From Candidatus Borrarchaeum yapensis (GTDB taxonomy: Archaea; Asgardarchaeota; Sifarchaeia; Borrarchaeales; Borrarchaeaceae), in NCBI GenBank assembly GCA_016840515.1, contig JAEOSF010000015.1, positions 1 through 64,000 of the forward strand: DNA of 64,000 nucleotides. The letters are read 5' to 3'. The notes under the pieces were generated by a model. That model saw only the letters and a list, made by a program, of their open reading frames with translations. It was not told the origin of the DNA and ran no database searches. Positions within the stretch are counted from its first letter, which is position 1, and each line of letters opens with the position of its first letter. Shown piece after piece: positions 53,881 through 62,430 of the stretch. The position numbers and the translations under genes are program-made.

Positions 53881-53955
53881 TTTTATTTCTCCTAAATATA
53901 ATGTATGAATCTTCTGGCGGTCGCGTTCACCGCCCATCTCCCACCTCAAGAGGTT

Positions 53956-54642
53956 TTAAGAGGTGGAATCATTTGTACTTTTTATTTGATTTAATAGCGC
54001 AATACCTTGCTTCATGTTCGAGTGGAAATGTGTTTTATCCATACCTGCTGCAAAAACCACTGGTAAGTTGATCGTTTTTTGAGGCGATAGCTGTCCAAAA
54101 TCCCATTGTAAGCCAATTGCGCAGTCAGCAGGACCTCTAGAATTGATGTTTCCTAAGTTAAGGTGATGTGATTTGATTCTGAGTGCATAAGGACTGTTAC
54201 ACTCATACCGGGATGATTTAATTGTACTACAGAAGCCCGCATGAACATTAGATCTCGAATGGTATTGGTAGATTATATCATCTTCGTACCGTGCAAAATT
54301 ATCTTTGTAACTCTCCTTACCCTCGACATCAAGGTCTATGAGCCAATAAAGAGAAAAATCAGCAAGTGATGAGTCTTTGGAAGTGTTTTTTATCGTGTAA
54401 TCAACTACAAAGAACGGTTGCTTTGGAAAATACACACAGATGTTAAGAGATAAGGGTATATTCCTCAAGGGATCATATTGCAGAAAAGTTTCTCTGTATC
54501 GAATTCTGTGACCGCTAATTTCTGCAAATGAAGCAGTCGTGTCAACGACCTCCCAATAATCGCAACTTTTTATGATCTTCTGTGATTTTTTCGTATGGCA
54601 TTTCATCCAGAGACCATTTACTCTTTTTAGCGGATTATCCAA
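53956..54642 (-). CDS. Unknown protein with a damaged 5' region
   Basis: A 228-codon frame from TTG 54642. It is soluble, rich in beta-type patterns (YRETFLQYDPLRNIPLSLNICVYFP, VDYTIKNTSKDSSLADFSLYWLIDLDVEG), and not a family I recognise. Coding character continues upstream in the same frame (ARITYVDDTGEHRLLDNPL) to a TGA at 54720-54718, and in other frames to a GAGGAGG at 54787-54781 (FHCRTNDSRVTNALL, FALNESRKRI). The simplest reading is one gene starting near 54781 with one or two frameshifts, real or from sequencing. Confidence 0.55.
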   Translation of the reverse strand: MDNPLKRVNGLWMKCHTKKSQKIIKSCDYWEVVDTTASFAEISGHRIRYRETFLQYDPLRNIPLSLNICVYFPKQPFFVVDYTIKNTSKDSSLADFSLYWLIDLDVEGKESYKDNFARYEDDIIYQYHSRSNVHAGFCSTIKSSRYECNSPYALRIKSHHLNLGNINSRGPADCAIGLQWDFGQLSPQKTINLPVVFAAGMDKTHFHSNMKQGIALLNQIKSTNDSTS

Positions 54643-55003
54643 TAATCTGTGTTCACCAGTGTCATCGACATATGTGATTCGTGCAATGTCAAGCCCTTTC
54701 AGATCCGCTTCCGTGATTCATTTAGAGCAAAGCATTCGTGACTCTACTATCATTCGTTCGACAGTGGAAATTAACGCCCACCTCCTCAAAGTTCTTGCAC
54801 TACATCATCAGCCTCATATAAAGACCTTATACTTAATTGTTTCTGTTAAAACTTTCTCCATCGGCATATTCTTTCCGATTTTCGGGCACTTACGATAACA
54901 AACAGCACAAAGTACATCAATTAAACGCTTAACAAAAAAAATTATTACCTAAATAGTTACGAATTAAACTGAATGATCAAATTGATATGATTGAGGGACA
55001 AGA
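54643..55003. other. Intergenic region with a broken gene start
   Basis: 54643-54790 holds frame-shifted pieces of the preceding gene's N-terminus. 54791-55003 is AT-rich and carries no coding sequence; a TATA-like TATATAAAG-type motif on the minus strand near 54815-54822 (CTTTATATGA) would serve the damaged gene. Confidence 0.45.
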
Positions 55004-55807
55004 GTGGAAAGTTTACAGTTCATAATGCAGAATCATCCTTGCTATATCAACGGTCATTCGAGATATGGAAGAATTCACCTTCCTGTTGCTCCACAATGCA
55101 ATATAAAATGTAATTACTGTGATCAGAAAATTGGCTGTAGGTATCATGCATTTAGACCATCAGTGGCTGCAGAAATCCTTTCACCAAATGATGCCCTTGA
55201 TCTAGTCAGCAAATATGCAAATAATGAACGGCTGAGAGTAATCGGTATTGCAGGCCCGGGTGAACCATTGTATAATGCAGATACATTCACAACACTAGAG
55301 AAAATTCATACTGCCTTTCCAGAGTTGATACTGTGTCTGAGTACAAATGGTCTTCTACTAGAAGAATACGCTGAAACATTGACAGATTTGGGTGTTAAAG
55401 CGTGCACAATAACAATTAACTGCGTTGATGCAAATATTGGGGCTAAGATATACTCCTATGTGACATACAAAGATATTAGATATGAAGGAATCGAAGGAGC
55501 CCAACTCCTGATAGAAAAGCAACTGAAAGGGTTAAGTAAAATTGTTAAACAGGGGATAGTCACAAAAATTAATACCATTTTGATCCCAGGAGTAAACGAT
55601 ATGCATATAGCGGAGATTGCAGCTGAAGTGAAAAGAAGAGGTGCACACCTCCAGAATATAACCCCGTTAATCCCTTTAGCTTCTTTTGAGGATATTAGAA
55701 AGCCTACATGTAGCGAAATAATTGATGCTAGGAATATCTGCGAAAAAATAATTCCTCAATTTCGGCACTGTAAACAGTGTAGAGCAGACGTTATTGAGGT
55801 TATTTAG
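55004..55807 (+). CDS. NifB-like radical SAM protein
   Basis: A 267-aa protein with GTG start after GAGGGA. The opening HPCYINGHSRYGRIHLPVAP, then CNIKCNYCDQKIGC with the radical SAM triad CxxxCxxC and an extra Cys, follows the NifB pattern. GIAGPGEPLYNADTF, CLSTNGLLLEEYAE and VKINTILIPGVNDMHI are barrel motifs; the end PQFRHCKQCRADVIEV carries a terminal CxxC. NifB makes the cluster core of nitrogenase, but no nif gene is nearby and the C-terminal NifX domain is absent. It may build another Fe-S cofactor; this is inference. Confidence 0.78.
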   Translation: MESLQFIMQNHPCYINGHSRYGRIHLPVAPQCNIKCNYCDQKIGCRYHAFRPSVAAEILSPNDALDLVSKYANNERLRVIGIAGPGEPLYNADTFTTLEKIHTAFPELILCLSTNGLLLEEYAETLTDLGVKACTITINCVDANIGAKIYSYVTYKDIRYEGIEGAQLLIEKQLKGLSKIVKQGIVTKINTILIPGVNDMHIAEIAAEVKRRGAHLQNITPLIPLASFEDIRKPTCSEIIDARNICEKIIPQFRHCKQCRADVIEVI

Positions 55808-55845
55808 GAATTTTTAAAAATTTAATTTTGAAAAATGTGTATAAA

Positions 55846-57999
55846 TTACTTCTTTGCTTTTCTCGCCTGTTCTTGGCAGAATCTTAATATTGTCTGAAGT
55901 TTATGCATTTGTATTATTTCAAGTGACCACTTACTAATTTCAAATCTTTCCCTATCCTTTTTGCGTAAAGGGTTATGAAGTAGACCTAGGCTTTTAAGTT
56001 GAATAAGGTTTTCCAAGCCTTTGATTTCTTCTATCTGATTACTGCAGAGATATAATGCCTCAAGATTCGTGAGACTGTCTAATCCTTTGATTTCTTTTAT
56101 TTGGTTGCTTCCGAGTTTTAACGTACCTAGATGGGTAAGATTTGCCAATCCCTTGATCTCTTTTATCCGATTCTTTCTAAGATCTAGCTTTTGAAGGTCA
56201 GTGAGTTTTTCCAACCCACTGATTGTTTCTATTTCATTTTGCTGCAGGGAAAGAAATTGGAGATTTGTAAGTTTTTCTAATCCTTTGATCTCTTTGATTT
56301 GGTTATTATTGAGTCTCAGTTTTTTTAGGCAAATGAGATTTTCCAATCCTTTAATCTCAGAGAGATCTGTGATTCCTATTTCGTTCAGGTCTAGTAAATC
56401 GTTTATTGCGTAAATCCTTTCCCCTTCAAAAATCACAAATTCTAGCTTACCATCTTTTTTCTCTTGACAGTATTTCACAACTTCACGTGCTTTCCTCTTT
56501 AGTAAATGTTTTTCATCCTCTCTTATTGGATTCCCTGCAAGATTTAATTCGTTGAGATCGGTAAGATGTTCCAAACCTTTGATCTCTTCGATTCGATTGT
56601 TCTCTAGCATTAGTTTTTTAAGCTTAACGAGATTATCCAACCCCTTAATCTCTCTTATCTTATTCCGACGTAGGTCTAGTACTTCGAGTTGGGTAAGGTT
56701 CTCCAGTCCCTTGATCTCTTCGATCTGATTCGAATTAATTATTAGTTCTTTTAGTTCTTTGTTATATAGTCCATTAATCTCTCCAATCTGATTGTTTTTA
56801 AGTCTAAGATATTGTAAATTTTTTAGATTCACTATTCCATTAATTTCTCTAATCTGATTTCCGCTAAGATATAGCATTCGAAGGTTAGTGAGGAAGTCCA
56901 ATCCTTTAATGTCTACTATCTGATTATCCTCTAAATTTAGATATTTGAGATTTTTGAGACAATCTAAGCCTTTGATTTTATTGATTACATTATTCTGAAG
57001 TTGTAGAGATTCAAGATTAACAAGATTGTTCAATCCGTCAATTTCTTCTATCTTGTTTTTACTAAGGTCAAGTTCTTTGAGTTGCGTAAGGTGTCCGAGA
57101 TCTTTGATTTTTTGTATTTTGTTATTAGAAAGATCTAGGATTTCGAGTTTCGTAAGATGTTCTAGTCCCTTTATATCCTCAATCCTATTTCCATAAAGGA
57201 TAAGATGTCTAATGTTTCTTAATTGTTCCAATCCTTTTATGTCATTGATATCAGAAATTCCTTTATATTCAAGGGCGAGGATGTCTCCATCAGGATAGTA
57301 TTTCTTTCCTTCAAAAGTCACATATTTACGTTTTTTTGCTCTCCGAGTGCCAACTTTTTCTTGGCAATACTCTACAAGGTCAGCTATGGACGCGTGGTAT
57401 ACATCTTCTCCCTTCTCTATGTAAATAATATTCTTTTCATCATCATTAAAGGGGTTTCCTTCAAGGTCTATCACTTCTAAGTTTAGTAAGTTCTCCAGTC
57501 CCCTAAGCTCTGCTATTTGATTGTATGCAAGGTACAGTTCTTCAAGTTTGGTTAATTTATCCAAGCCTTCTATCTCATTTATTTTATTATCATTAAGGTA
57601 TAATCTATAGAGGTTAGTAAGAGTTTCCAGTCCCTTGATTTCTTTTATTAGATTACCAATTAACCATAGTTCTTGGAGATTAGTAAGATATTCCAAATTC
57701 TTGATTTCTTTTATTAGATTATTTTCAAGGTAAAGTTCTTCCAAGCTAGTAAGGCTTTCCAGTCCTTTGATCTCTTCAATTTTATTCCCACTAAGAGCTA
57801 ATACTACTAAATTGGTTAGAGATTCCAATCCTTGAATTTCTTTGATCAAATTATCATTGAGATCCAACTCTTGGAGAGAAGTAAGCTTCTCTAATCCTCT
57901 AATCTCTGTGATATCATTGATTTCTTTATTTCTCAGGTCGAGTGTGTCATCTTCCACGTAATATTTCTCCCCTCTAACCGTCACAAACTCCTCAGTCAT
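55846..57999 (-). CDS. SDS22-type leucine-rich-repeat protein with three repeat blocks
   Basis: About 717 aa starting at ATG 57999 (MTEEFVTVRGEKYYV), with GGGGAG 7 bp upstream. It is made of ~22-residue SDS22-like repeats of the form LxxLTxLxxLxLxxNxIxEIKG. Three blocks (about seven, eleven and six repeats) each begin with a short module: VTVRGEKYYVEDD, VTFEGKKYYPDGD and VIFEGERIYAINDLLD. Blocks end in a capping helix with VxYCQEK. There is no signal peptide or membrane segment, so it is cytoplasmic. LRR proteins of this type mediate protein contacts; the partner is unknown. Confidence 0.85.
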   Translation of the reverse strand: MTEEFVTVRGEKYYVEDDTLDLRNKEINDITEIRGLEKLTSLQELDLNDNLIKEIQGLESLTNLVVLALSGNKIEEIKGLESLTSLEELYLENNLIKEIKNLEYLTNLQELWLIGNLIKEIKGLETLTNLYRLYLNDNKINEIEGLDKLTKLEELYLAYNQIAELRGLENLLNLEVIDLEGNPFNDDEKNIIYIEKGEDVYHASIADLVEYCQEKVGTRRAKKRKYVTFEGKKYYPDGDILALEYKGISDINDIKGLEQLRNIRHLILYGNRIEDIKGLEHLTKLEILDLSNNKIQKIKDLGHLTQLKELDLSKNKIEEIDGLNNLVNLESLQLQNNVINKIKGLDCLKNLKYLNLEDNQIVDIKGLDFLTNLRMLYLSGNQIREINGIVNLKNLQYLRLKNNQIGEINGLYNKELKELIINSNQIEEIKGLENLTQLEVLDLRRNKIREIKGLDNLVKLKKLMLENNRIEEIKGLEHLTDLNELNLAGNPIREDEKHLLKRKAREVVKYCQEKKDGKLEFVIFEGERIYAINDLLDLNEIGITDLSEIKGLENLICLKKLRLNNNQIKEIKGLEKLTNLQFLSLQQNEIETISGLEKLTDLQKLDLRKNRIKEIKGLANLTHLGTLKLGSNQIKEIKGLDSLTNLEALYLCSNQIEEIKGLENLIQLKSLGLLHNPLRKKDRERFEISKWSLEIIQMHKLQTILRFCQEQARKAKK

Positions 58000-58292
58000 A
58001 GTTTTCTCCCCTCTCACTTTGTCTGATGAAATTAGTAGTTTAGAATTTGTTCATAACTTAAACTCAATTCTTTCAATTCACACTAATATTACAGAATCTC
58101 ATTCAATATTCTTTTTTCGAATTACGTGAAAATATAGATTCACGACATTAGAAACCAAATCAATCTACGAGGAAACAGGATAAAAAAACAATATCTAAAA
58201 TTTGACTAAGTTTAAATGTTTTTACTTCGTATGTTATTTATTAGAAAAAGTAAAAAACTAATAGATGAAAGTATAGAAAAAGAGGGGGTTAC

Positions 58293-59270
58293 CTATTTCT
58301 TTTCAAAGAGTTTTCTAACTTCTTTTCCAACTTCTTCTATGTTTTCTTTAGCTCCAGTAATTCGTTGGACTTTGAGAGATGGTGAATTTGCATGATATTC
58401 TGAAATCCATTCTTGAGCAAATTTTCCGCTGCGGACGTCTTTTAAGATTTTGACCATTGCATCTCTATTGATTATGCTCTCTCCTCTTGTACGACCGCCG
58501 TATTCCGCAGTATTGGAGACGTTGTTCCACATACCTTCGATACCGCCCTCGTAAATTAGATCCATTATGAGTTTGCATTCGTTCAGGCATTCAAAATACG
58601 CGAGAACCGGATCATACCCATTTTCGACCAGCAAATCGAAGCCAGTTTTAATGAGTTGATGCAATCCACCGCAGAGTACGGCTTGTTCCCCGAAATGATC
58701 ACTTGTCACTTCATCATAAAAGTTTGTTTCAATTACTCCAGCTCTTGTAAAACCATTTGCCTTACAAATTGCTAGCGCGATATCCTTTGCCTTCCCACTT
58801 ACATCTTGCTCTATGGCAATTAGTGCTGGTGCACCGAAGCCTTCACGATAAAGCCGACGTTCTATTTTACCAGGTGCTTTAGGAGCAACCATAATTATAT
58901 CCACGTTATCTGGTGGTACAACTTGCCCATAGACAATGCTAAATGCATGTGAAACACAAAATACTTCGCATTTTTCCATATATGGCTCGATCTGTTCCTT
59001 ATAGACTTGTTCGTGCCATTCATCTGGTACTAAGAGGTAAATAATCTCGGCACGTTTTGAAGCTTCAGGAATTTCATAAACTTCAAAACCGTATTCTTTT
59101 GCTTTATTCCAAGATGGACCATTAGGGCGTGCACCAATTATGACATTAACGCCAGTATCTTTCATGCACATTGCCTGCGCTGACCCTTGTAATCCATACC
59201 CGATTATTGCGGTCGTTTTACCATCTAGCAGTGATAGGTCCGCATCGTTTTCATGATATATCTTTACCAC
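58293..59270 (-). CDS. ilvC: Ketol-acid reductoisomerase
   Basis: A 325-aa class I enzyme of valine/leucine/isoleucine synthesis: it isomerises and reduces acetolactate. NAD(P)-binding GYGLQGSAQAMCMKDTG is near the start, then APKAPGKIERRLYREGFG, and the metal/catalytic residues in SDHFGEQAVLCGGLHQLI and the C-terminal EYGGRTRG...SGKFAQEW. Divergent from ilvB; the region between holds both promoters. Cofactor preference (NADH or NADPH) cannot be judged by eye. Confidence 0.95.
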   Translation of the reverse strand: MVKIYHENDADLSLLDGKTTAIIGYGLQGSAQAMCMKDTGVNVIIGARPNGPSWNKAKEYGFEVYEIPEASKRAEIIYLLVPDEWHEQVYKEQIEPYMEKCEVFCVSHAFSIVYGQVVPPDNVDIIMVAPKAPGKIERRLYREGFGAPALIAIEQDVSGKAKDIALAICKANGFTRAGVIETNFYDEVTSDHFGEQAVLCGGLHQLIKTGFDLLVENGYDPVLAYFECLNECKLIMDLIYEGGIEGMWNNVSNTAEYGGRTRGESIINRDAMVKILKDVRSGKFAQEWISEYHANSPSLKVQRITGAKENIEEVGKEVRKLFEKK

Positions 59271-59737
59271 ATTTAATCCTCCAAAGGTGTTACTTTTTCG
59301 ACGAATACACGAATGCGCTTTTATAAGTTAAGGTCAAGCTTTGTTAACCATAATGCTTATTTTTGAAAAGATCGGATTGAAAACAAAGACTTATAAAAGA
59401 TAAGTACAAAGTAAGCGTACAAATTCAACCCCCTAAAAGTCAATGGAGGTCCGCAGATGAACAGGAGGTATCATCAAATCTGTTAATTACATTGGCCTTT
59501 GCGATAAATCATTATTCTTTTTGGATTTTGGGGGTTACCTACCTAGAAAATTATTCCCAGCTATAGACTTGTTGTTGAAACAAGATTATACTCCGTTTGG
59601 TAAGCATAAAAGCTATTTTTCTAATGAAATTGGTTTAGTCATTTTAAGACAATTTAATGCTTTTAATGACAGTAATGCTTTGTTTTCAGTCAATAGCAGG
59701 GAAATATACAAACTAGATACTAAAAGGAGGATTGTTA
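59271..59737. other. ilvC/ilvB divergent control region and long ilvB leader
   Basis: A TATA-like CTTATAAAAG (59390-59399) points towards ilvB, implying a leader of about 310 nt. The leader contains the short SD-preceded ORF at 59457-59486. An open frame at 59521-59748 lies in it, but has no ribosome-binding site and I regard it as chance. Confidence 0.5.
59457..59486 (+). CDS. Possible 9-codon leader peptide upstream of ilvB
   Basis: ATG 59457 follows GGAGG (59446-59450) by 6 bp and reads MNRRYHQIC, then TAA. It has only one branched-chain residue, so a classic leucine/valine attenuator is not indicated. It may be a chance combination of a Shine-Dalgarno motif and a short frame. Confidence 0.2.
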   Translation: MNRRYHQIC

Positions 59738-61477
59738 ATGAAAATTAGAGGTGCTAAAGTAGTTCTTGAAGCTTTAAAAAGCGATGGTGTAAAAGCTATT
59801 TTCGGGTTTCCTGGTGGAGCTGTAATGGAACTTTATGACGAAGTTTTATCAGCGGTTGATGCTGGCAACGTGAGACATGTTTTATGCCGACATGAGCAAG
59901 GTGTTGCCCACGCAGCGGACGGATATTATCGAGCATTAGGAGAAGTAGGAGTCGGATTCTCGACGAGTGGTCCCGGAGGAACGAACCTTCTTACGGGCAT
60001 GGCCACTGCATTTCTAGATAGTTCAGCGTGTCTTTATGTTTCAGGCCAAGTTCCTACTTCCATGATGGGAACCGATGCGTTTCAAGAAGCTGATATGTTT
60101 GGACTCACCTTAAATGTTACAAAGCATAACTATAAGGTCACAGATGTCAATAAACTTCCTTATGTAATGAAAGAAGCCCTTGCAATTGCTCAAACAGGAC
60201 GTCCAGGACCCGTATTTATAGATCTCCCAAGAGATGTGCAACAAAAGGAAGTCGAATTCGATTCTAACATGACAGTAAACGTGAAGGCGAATAATAATAG
60301 CTTGGACAAGATGAAAGTAAAAGAAGCTGTCAAGATGTTGCTTCAAGCAGAACGACCAGCTATTCTTGCCGGAGGAGGAGTGCTCATGTCTGGTGCATGG
60401 AATGAATTAGTTCAGTTGGCTGAACTCCTCATGGCTCCAGTATCAACGACACTCGTGGCGAAAGGAGTGATTCCAGAGACACATCCGCTTGCAATGGGAA
60501 TGGCAGGCTTCCATGGTCGAAGAACAGCAAACTTCCCGCTAATAAATAGCGATGTTCTATTAGCCGTAGGCTGCCGATTTAGTGATCGTGTGACAGCATG
60601 GCAGCAATCTGTATGGAGTAAAACACAGATAATTCATGTGGACATTGATTTTGCGGAAATTGAAAAGAATCTGCCGGTGGATATGTATATTCTAGGCGAC
60701 GCGAAAAAAGTGCTGACAGAAATGCTAAATCAGGTTTCCAATGTAGAAATGAATGGTAAGAAGCTAGAATGGAGCAATAAAGTGAAAGAACTGAAAGAAA
60801 TGTGTGACTGCAACATAGAATTTGAAGATGTACCATTAAAACCTCAAAGAGTGATGAGAGAACTCAGCAAAGTCTTGTCAAAATACAAACGCCATGTAGT
60901 TACAACAGAGGTAGGGCAGAATCAGATTTTTGCAGGACACTTCTTAAAGAGCACACATCCGCGCAGTTTCCTAACATCAGGAGGATTAGGTACAATGGGC
61001 TTTGGCTTTCCTGCCGCTATCGGTGCAAAGGTAGCCATGCAAGTTTCAGGACAACCAGATGCACCAGTCGTTGATGTAGCAGGAGATGGATCGCTTATGA
61101 TGGTGTGCCAAGAGTTCGCAACTGCAGTTGAAAATGAAATACCCGTTGTAATAGCACTTTTGAATAATAGATGGCTTGGAATGGTGAAACAATGGCAAAA
61201 ATTGTTCTTTGGAGCAAGATACTCTGCCACGAATTTAGGCGAAGTTCCAGATTTTGTTAAGTTGGCAGAAGCTTTTGGAGCAAAAGGTGAAGTTGTTGAG
61301 CGACCTGGCGAGATCAGGGAAGCTCTTGAGAGGGCAATAAGAGAGGGAGTACCTTATGTGGTTGACTTCAAGACAGATCCGGAAGAGGATATCTTACCGA
61401 TGGTACCCCCGCCAAAAGGATTAAATGAAATGATTGGAGGACGGTGTCCCCCCGACTTAGTGGAGAGATGTGGATAG
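59738..61477 (+). CDS. ilvB: Acetolactate synthase, large subunit
   Basis: About 579 aa starting at ATG 59738 (MKIRGAKVVLEALKSDGV), with AGGAGG 8 bp upstream. TPP enzyme: FPGGAVMELYDEV, CRHEQGVAHAADGYYRALG (catalytic Glu), SGPGGTNLLTG, and the TPP/Mg motif GDGSLMMVCQEF...NNRWLGM. It condenses two pyruvates to acetolactate, or pyruvate and 2-oxobutyrate. First gene of an operon with ilvN and a small ACT gene. Confidence 0.95.
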   Translation: MKIRGAKVVLEALKSDGVKAIFGFPGGAVMELYDEVLSAVDAGNVRHVLCRHEQGVAHAADGYYRALGEVGVGFSTSGPGGTNLLTGMATAFLDSSACLYVSGQVPTSMMGTDAFQEADMFGLTLNVTKHNYKVTDVNKLPYVMKEALAIAQTGRPGPVFIDLPRDVQQKEVEFDSNMTVNVKANNNSLDKMKVKEAVKMLLQAERPAILAGGGVLMSGAWNELVQLAELLMAPVSTTLVAKGVIPETHPLAMGMAGFHGRRTANFPLINSDVLLAVGCRFSDRVTAWQQSVWSKTQIIHVDIDFAEIEKNLPVDMYILGDAKKVLTEMLNQVSNVEMNGKKLEWSNKVKELKEMCDCNIEFEDVPLKPQRVMRELSKVLSKYKRHVVTTEVGQNQIFAGHFLKSTHPRSFLTSGGLGTMGFGFPAAIGAKVAMQVSGQPDAPVVDVAGDGSLMMVCQEFATAVENEIPVVIALLNNRWLGMVKQWQKLFFGARYSATNLGEVPDFVKLAEAFGAKGEVVERPGEIREALERAIREGVPYVVDFKTDPEEDILPMVPPPKGLNEMIGGRCPPDLVERCG

Positions 61478-61488
61478 AGGTGATGAAA

Positions 61489-61989
61489 ATGACAAATGGT
61501 CTTCATGTGATATCACTAAAGGTTTTAGATCAACCAGGTGTGTTGCAAAGAATCTCAAGTCTAATCAGTAGAAGGAATTTCAACATTCATACTATAACGG
61601 CTGGAGCGACAGAATCTGAAGGCATCACGAGAATAACAATCACGTTCTGGGGAGATGACAATACAGCAAACCAAGTCGTTAGGCAATTAGACAAACTTCA
61701 AGAGGTCAAATGGATAGAAGAACTTGATAAAGAAACCACCCTCCTCAGAGAAATCGCCTTAATGAAAGTACAAGCCAAGAGTCCTGAGGAAAGGGCAGAT
61801 ATATTGAACTTTGTCAATGTCTATGGAGCAAAGGTTGTTGAAGCAGTCAAAGATGGATTAGCAGTTGAGGTTACAGGAGGCCCAAAGAAAGTCAGCAGCT
61901 TCATTGGCGTAATGGAAACTTTCGGAGTTACTCAACTTGTACGCTCTGGTGCATTAGCAATAGAGAGAATGGGTGAGGTGACGTATTAA
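61489..61989 (+). CDS. ilvN: Acetolactate synthase, small regulatory subunit
   Basis: About 166 aa starting at ATG 61489 (MTNGLHVISLKVLDQPGVL), with GAGGTG 7 bp upstream. The N-terminal ACT domain (LKVLDQPGVLQRISSLISRRNFNI) binds the feedback inhibitor valine; the C-terminal domain (about 80-166, KVQAKSPEERADIL...GSGALAIERMGEV-type end, here RSGALAIERMG) is as in IlvN/IlvH. Upstream in-frame ATGs overlap ilvB and look unused. Its stop codon overlaps the next start (TAATG). Confidence 0.93.
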   Translation: MTNGLHVISLKVLDQPGVLQRISSLISRRNFNIHTITAGATESEGITRITITFWGDDNTANQVVRQLDKLQEVKWIEELDKETTLLREIALMKVQAKSPEERADILNFVNVYGAKVVEAVKDGLAVEVTGGPKKVSSFIGVMETFGVTQLVRSGALAIERMGEVTY

Positions 61990-62237
61990 TGAAATATACA
62001 TTTCATGTAACGACCAGAAGAAGAAATCTTACAGCGCTTCAAGAAATGCTCGCAGTTTTTCAGCAGAATGATGTATGCCTTGAAAGTATGGAACTTTCAT
62101 CACATCCAGACTCTGCTACAGTTACTTTTTCTTTTTCTACGGAAGAAGAAAAAGTGAATTCGCTCAAGAATGGCCTGTCCACTTTTGGTAGAGTCAATGA
62201 GCTTACATCAGAAAAGTTACTTGTACTGCTCAGCTAA
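61989..62237 (+). CDS. Small ACT-like protein in the ilv operon
   Basis: An 82-aa protein whose ATG overlaps the ilvN stop by one base, so it is translationally coupled. The fold pattern is a single ACT domain: MKYTFHVTTRRRNLTALQEMLAVFQQNDVCLES, ATVTFSFSTEEEKVNSLKNGL. It recalls IlvM of enterobacteria, a single-ACT small subunit. Two small ACT proteins behind one large subunit is not the usual archaeal layout. A second regulatory input on acetolactate synthase is inferred. Confidence 0.65.
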   Translation: MKYTFHVTTRRRNLTALQEMLAVFQQNDVCLESMELSSHPDSATVTFSFSTEEEKVNSLKNGLSTFGRVNELTSEKLLVLLS

Positions 62238-62430
62238 CGGTCTGCACACTAACATCCTGTAACTCCTTATTTCTTCCTTCATAAGTTCACTAACCATTTA
62301 AGCTCCTTAAACCACAGCTTATAACATACATAATTTTTTATATAAGAAAAAAGAATGTAGGAAGCATTTTGCACTTTACTCCTTATTCCAATGAGTAAGG
62401 AGATCTAACATGGGACGGGGAGCAATAAAC

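Noticed and set aside
54718..54753. A second Sec codon (TGA 54720-54718) in MLCSK-TGA-ITEADL
   Set aside because: There is no redox motif around it, the neighbouring frames also look coding, and no SECIS-like structure was noticed; frameshifts are the simpler reading.
55846..57999. The LRR gene as a nucleotide tandem-repeat artefact
   Set aside because: Repeats are conserved at the protein level with variable residues in between and the frame is open over 2.1 kb, as expected for a real SDS22-like protein.
59521..59748. 75-codon frame just before ilvB
   Set aside because: It overlaps the ilvB ribosome-binding site and start, and has neither a ribosome-binding site nor a recognisable family.
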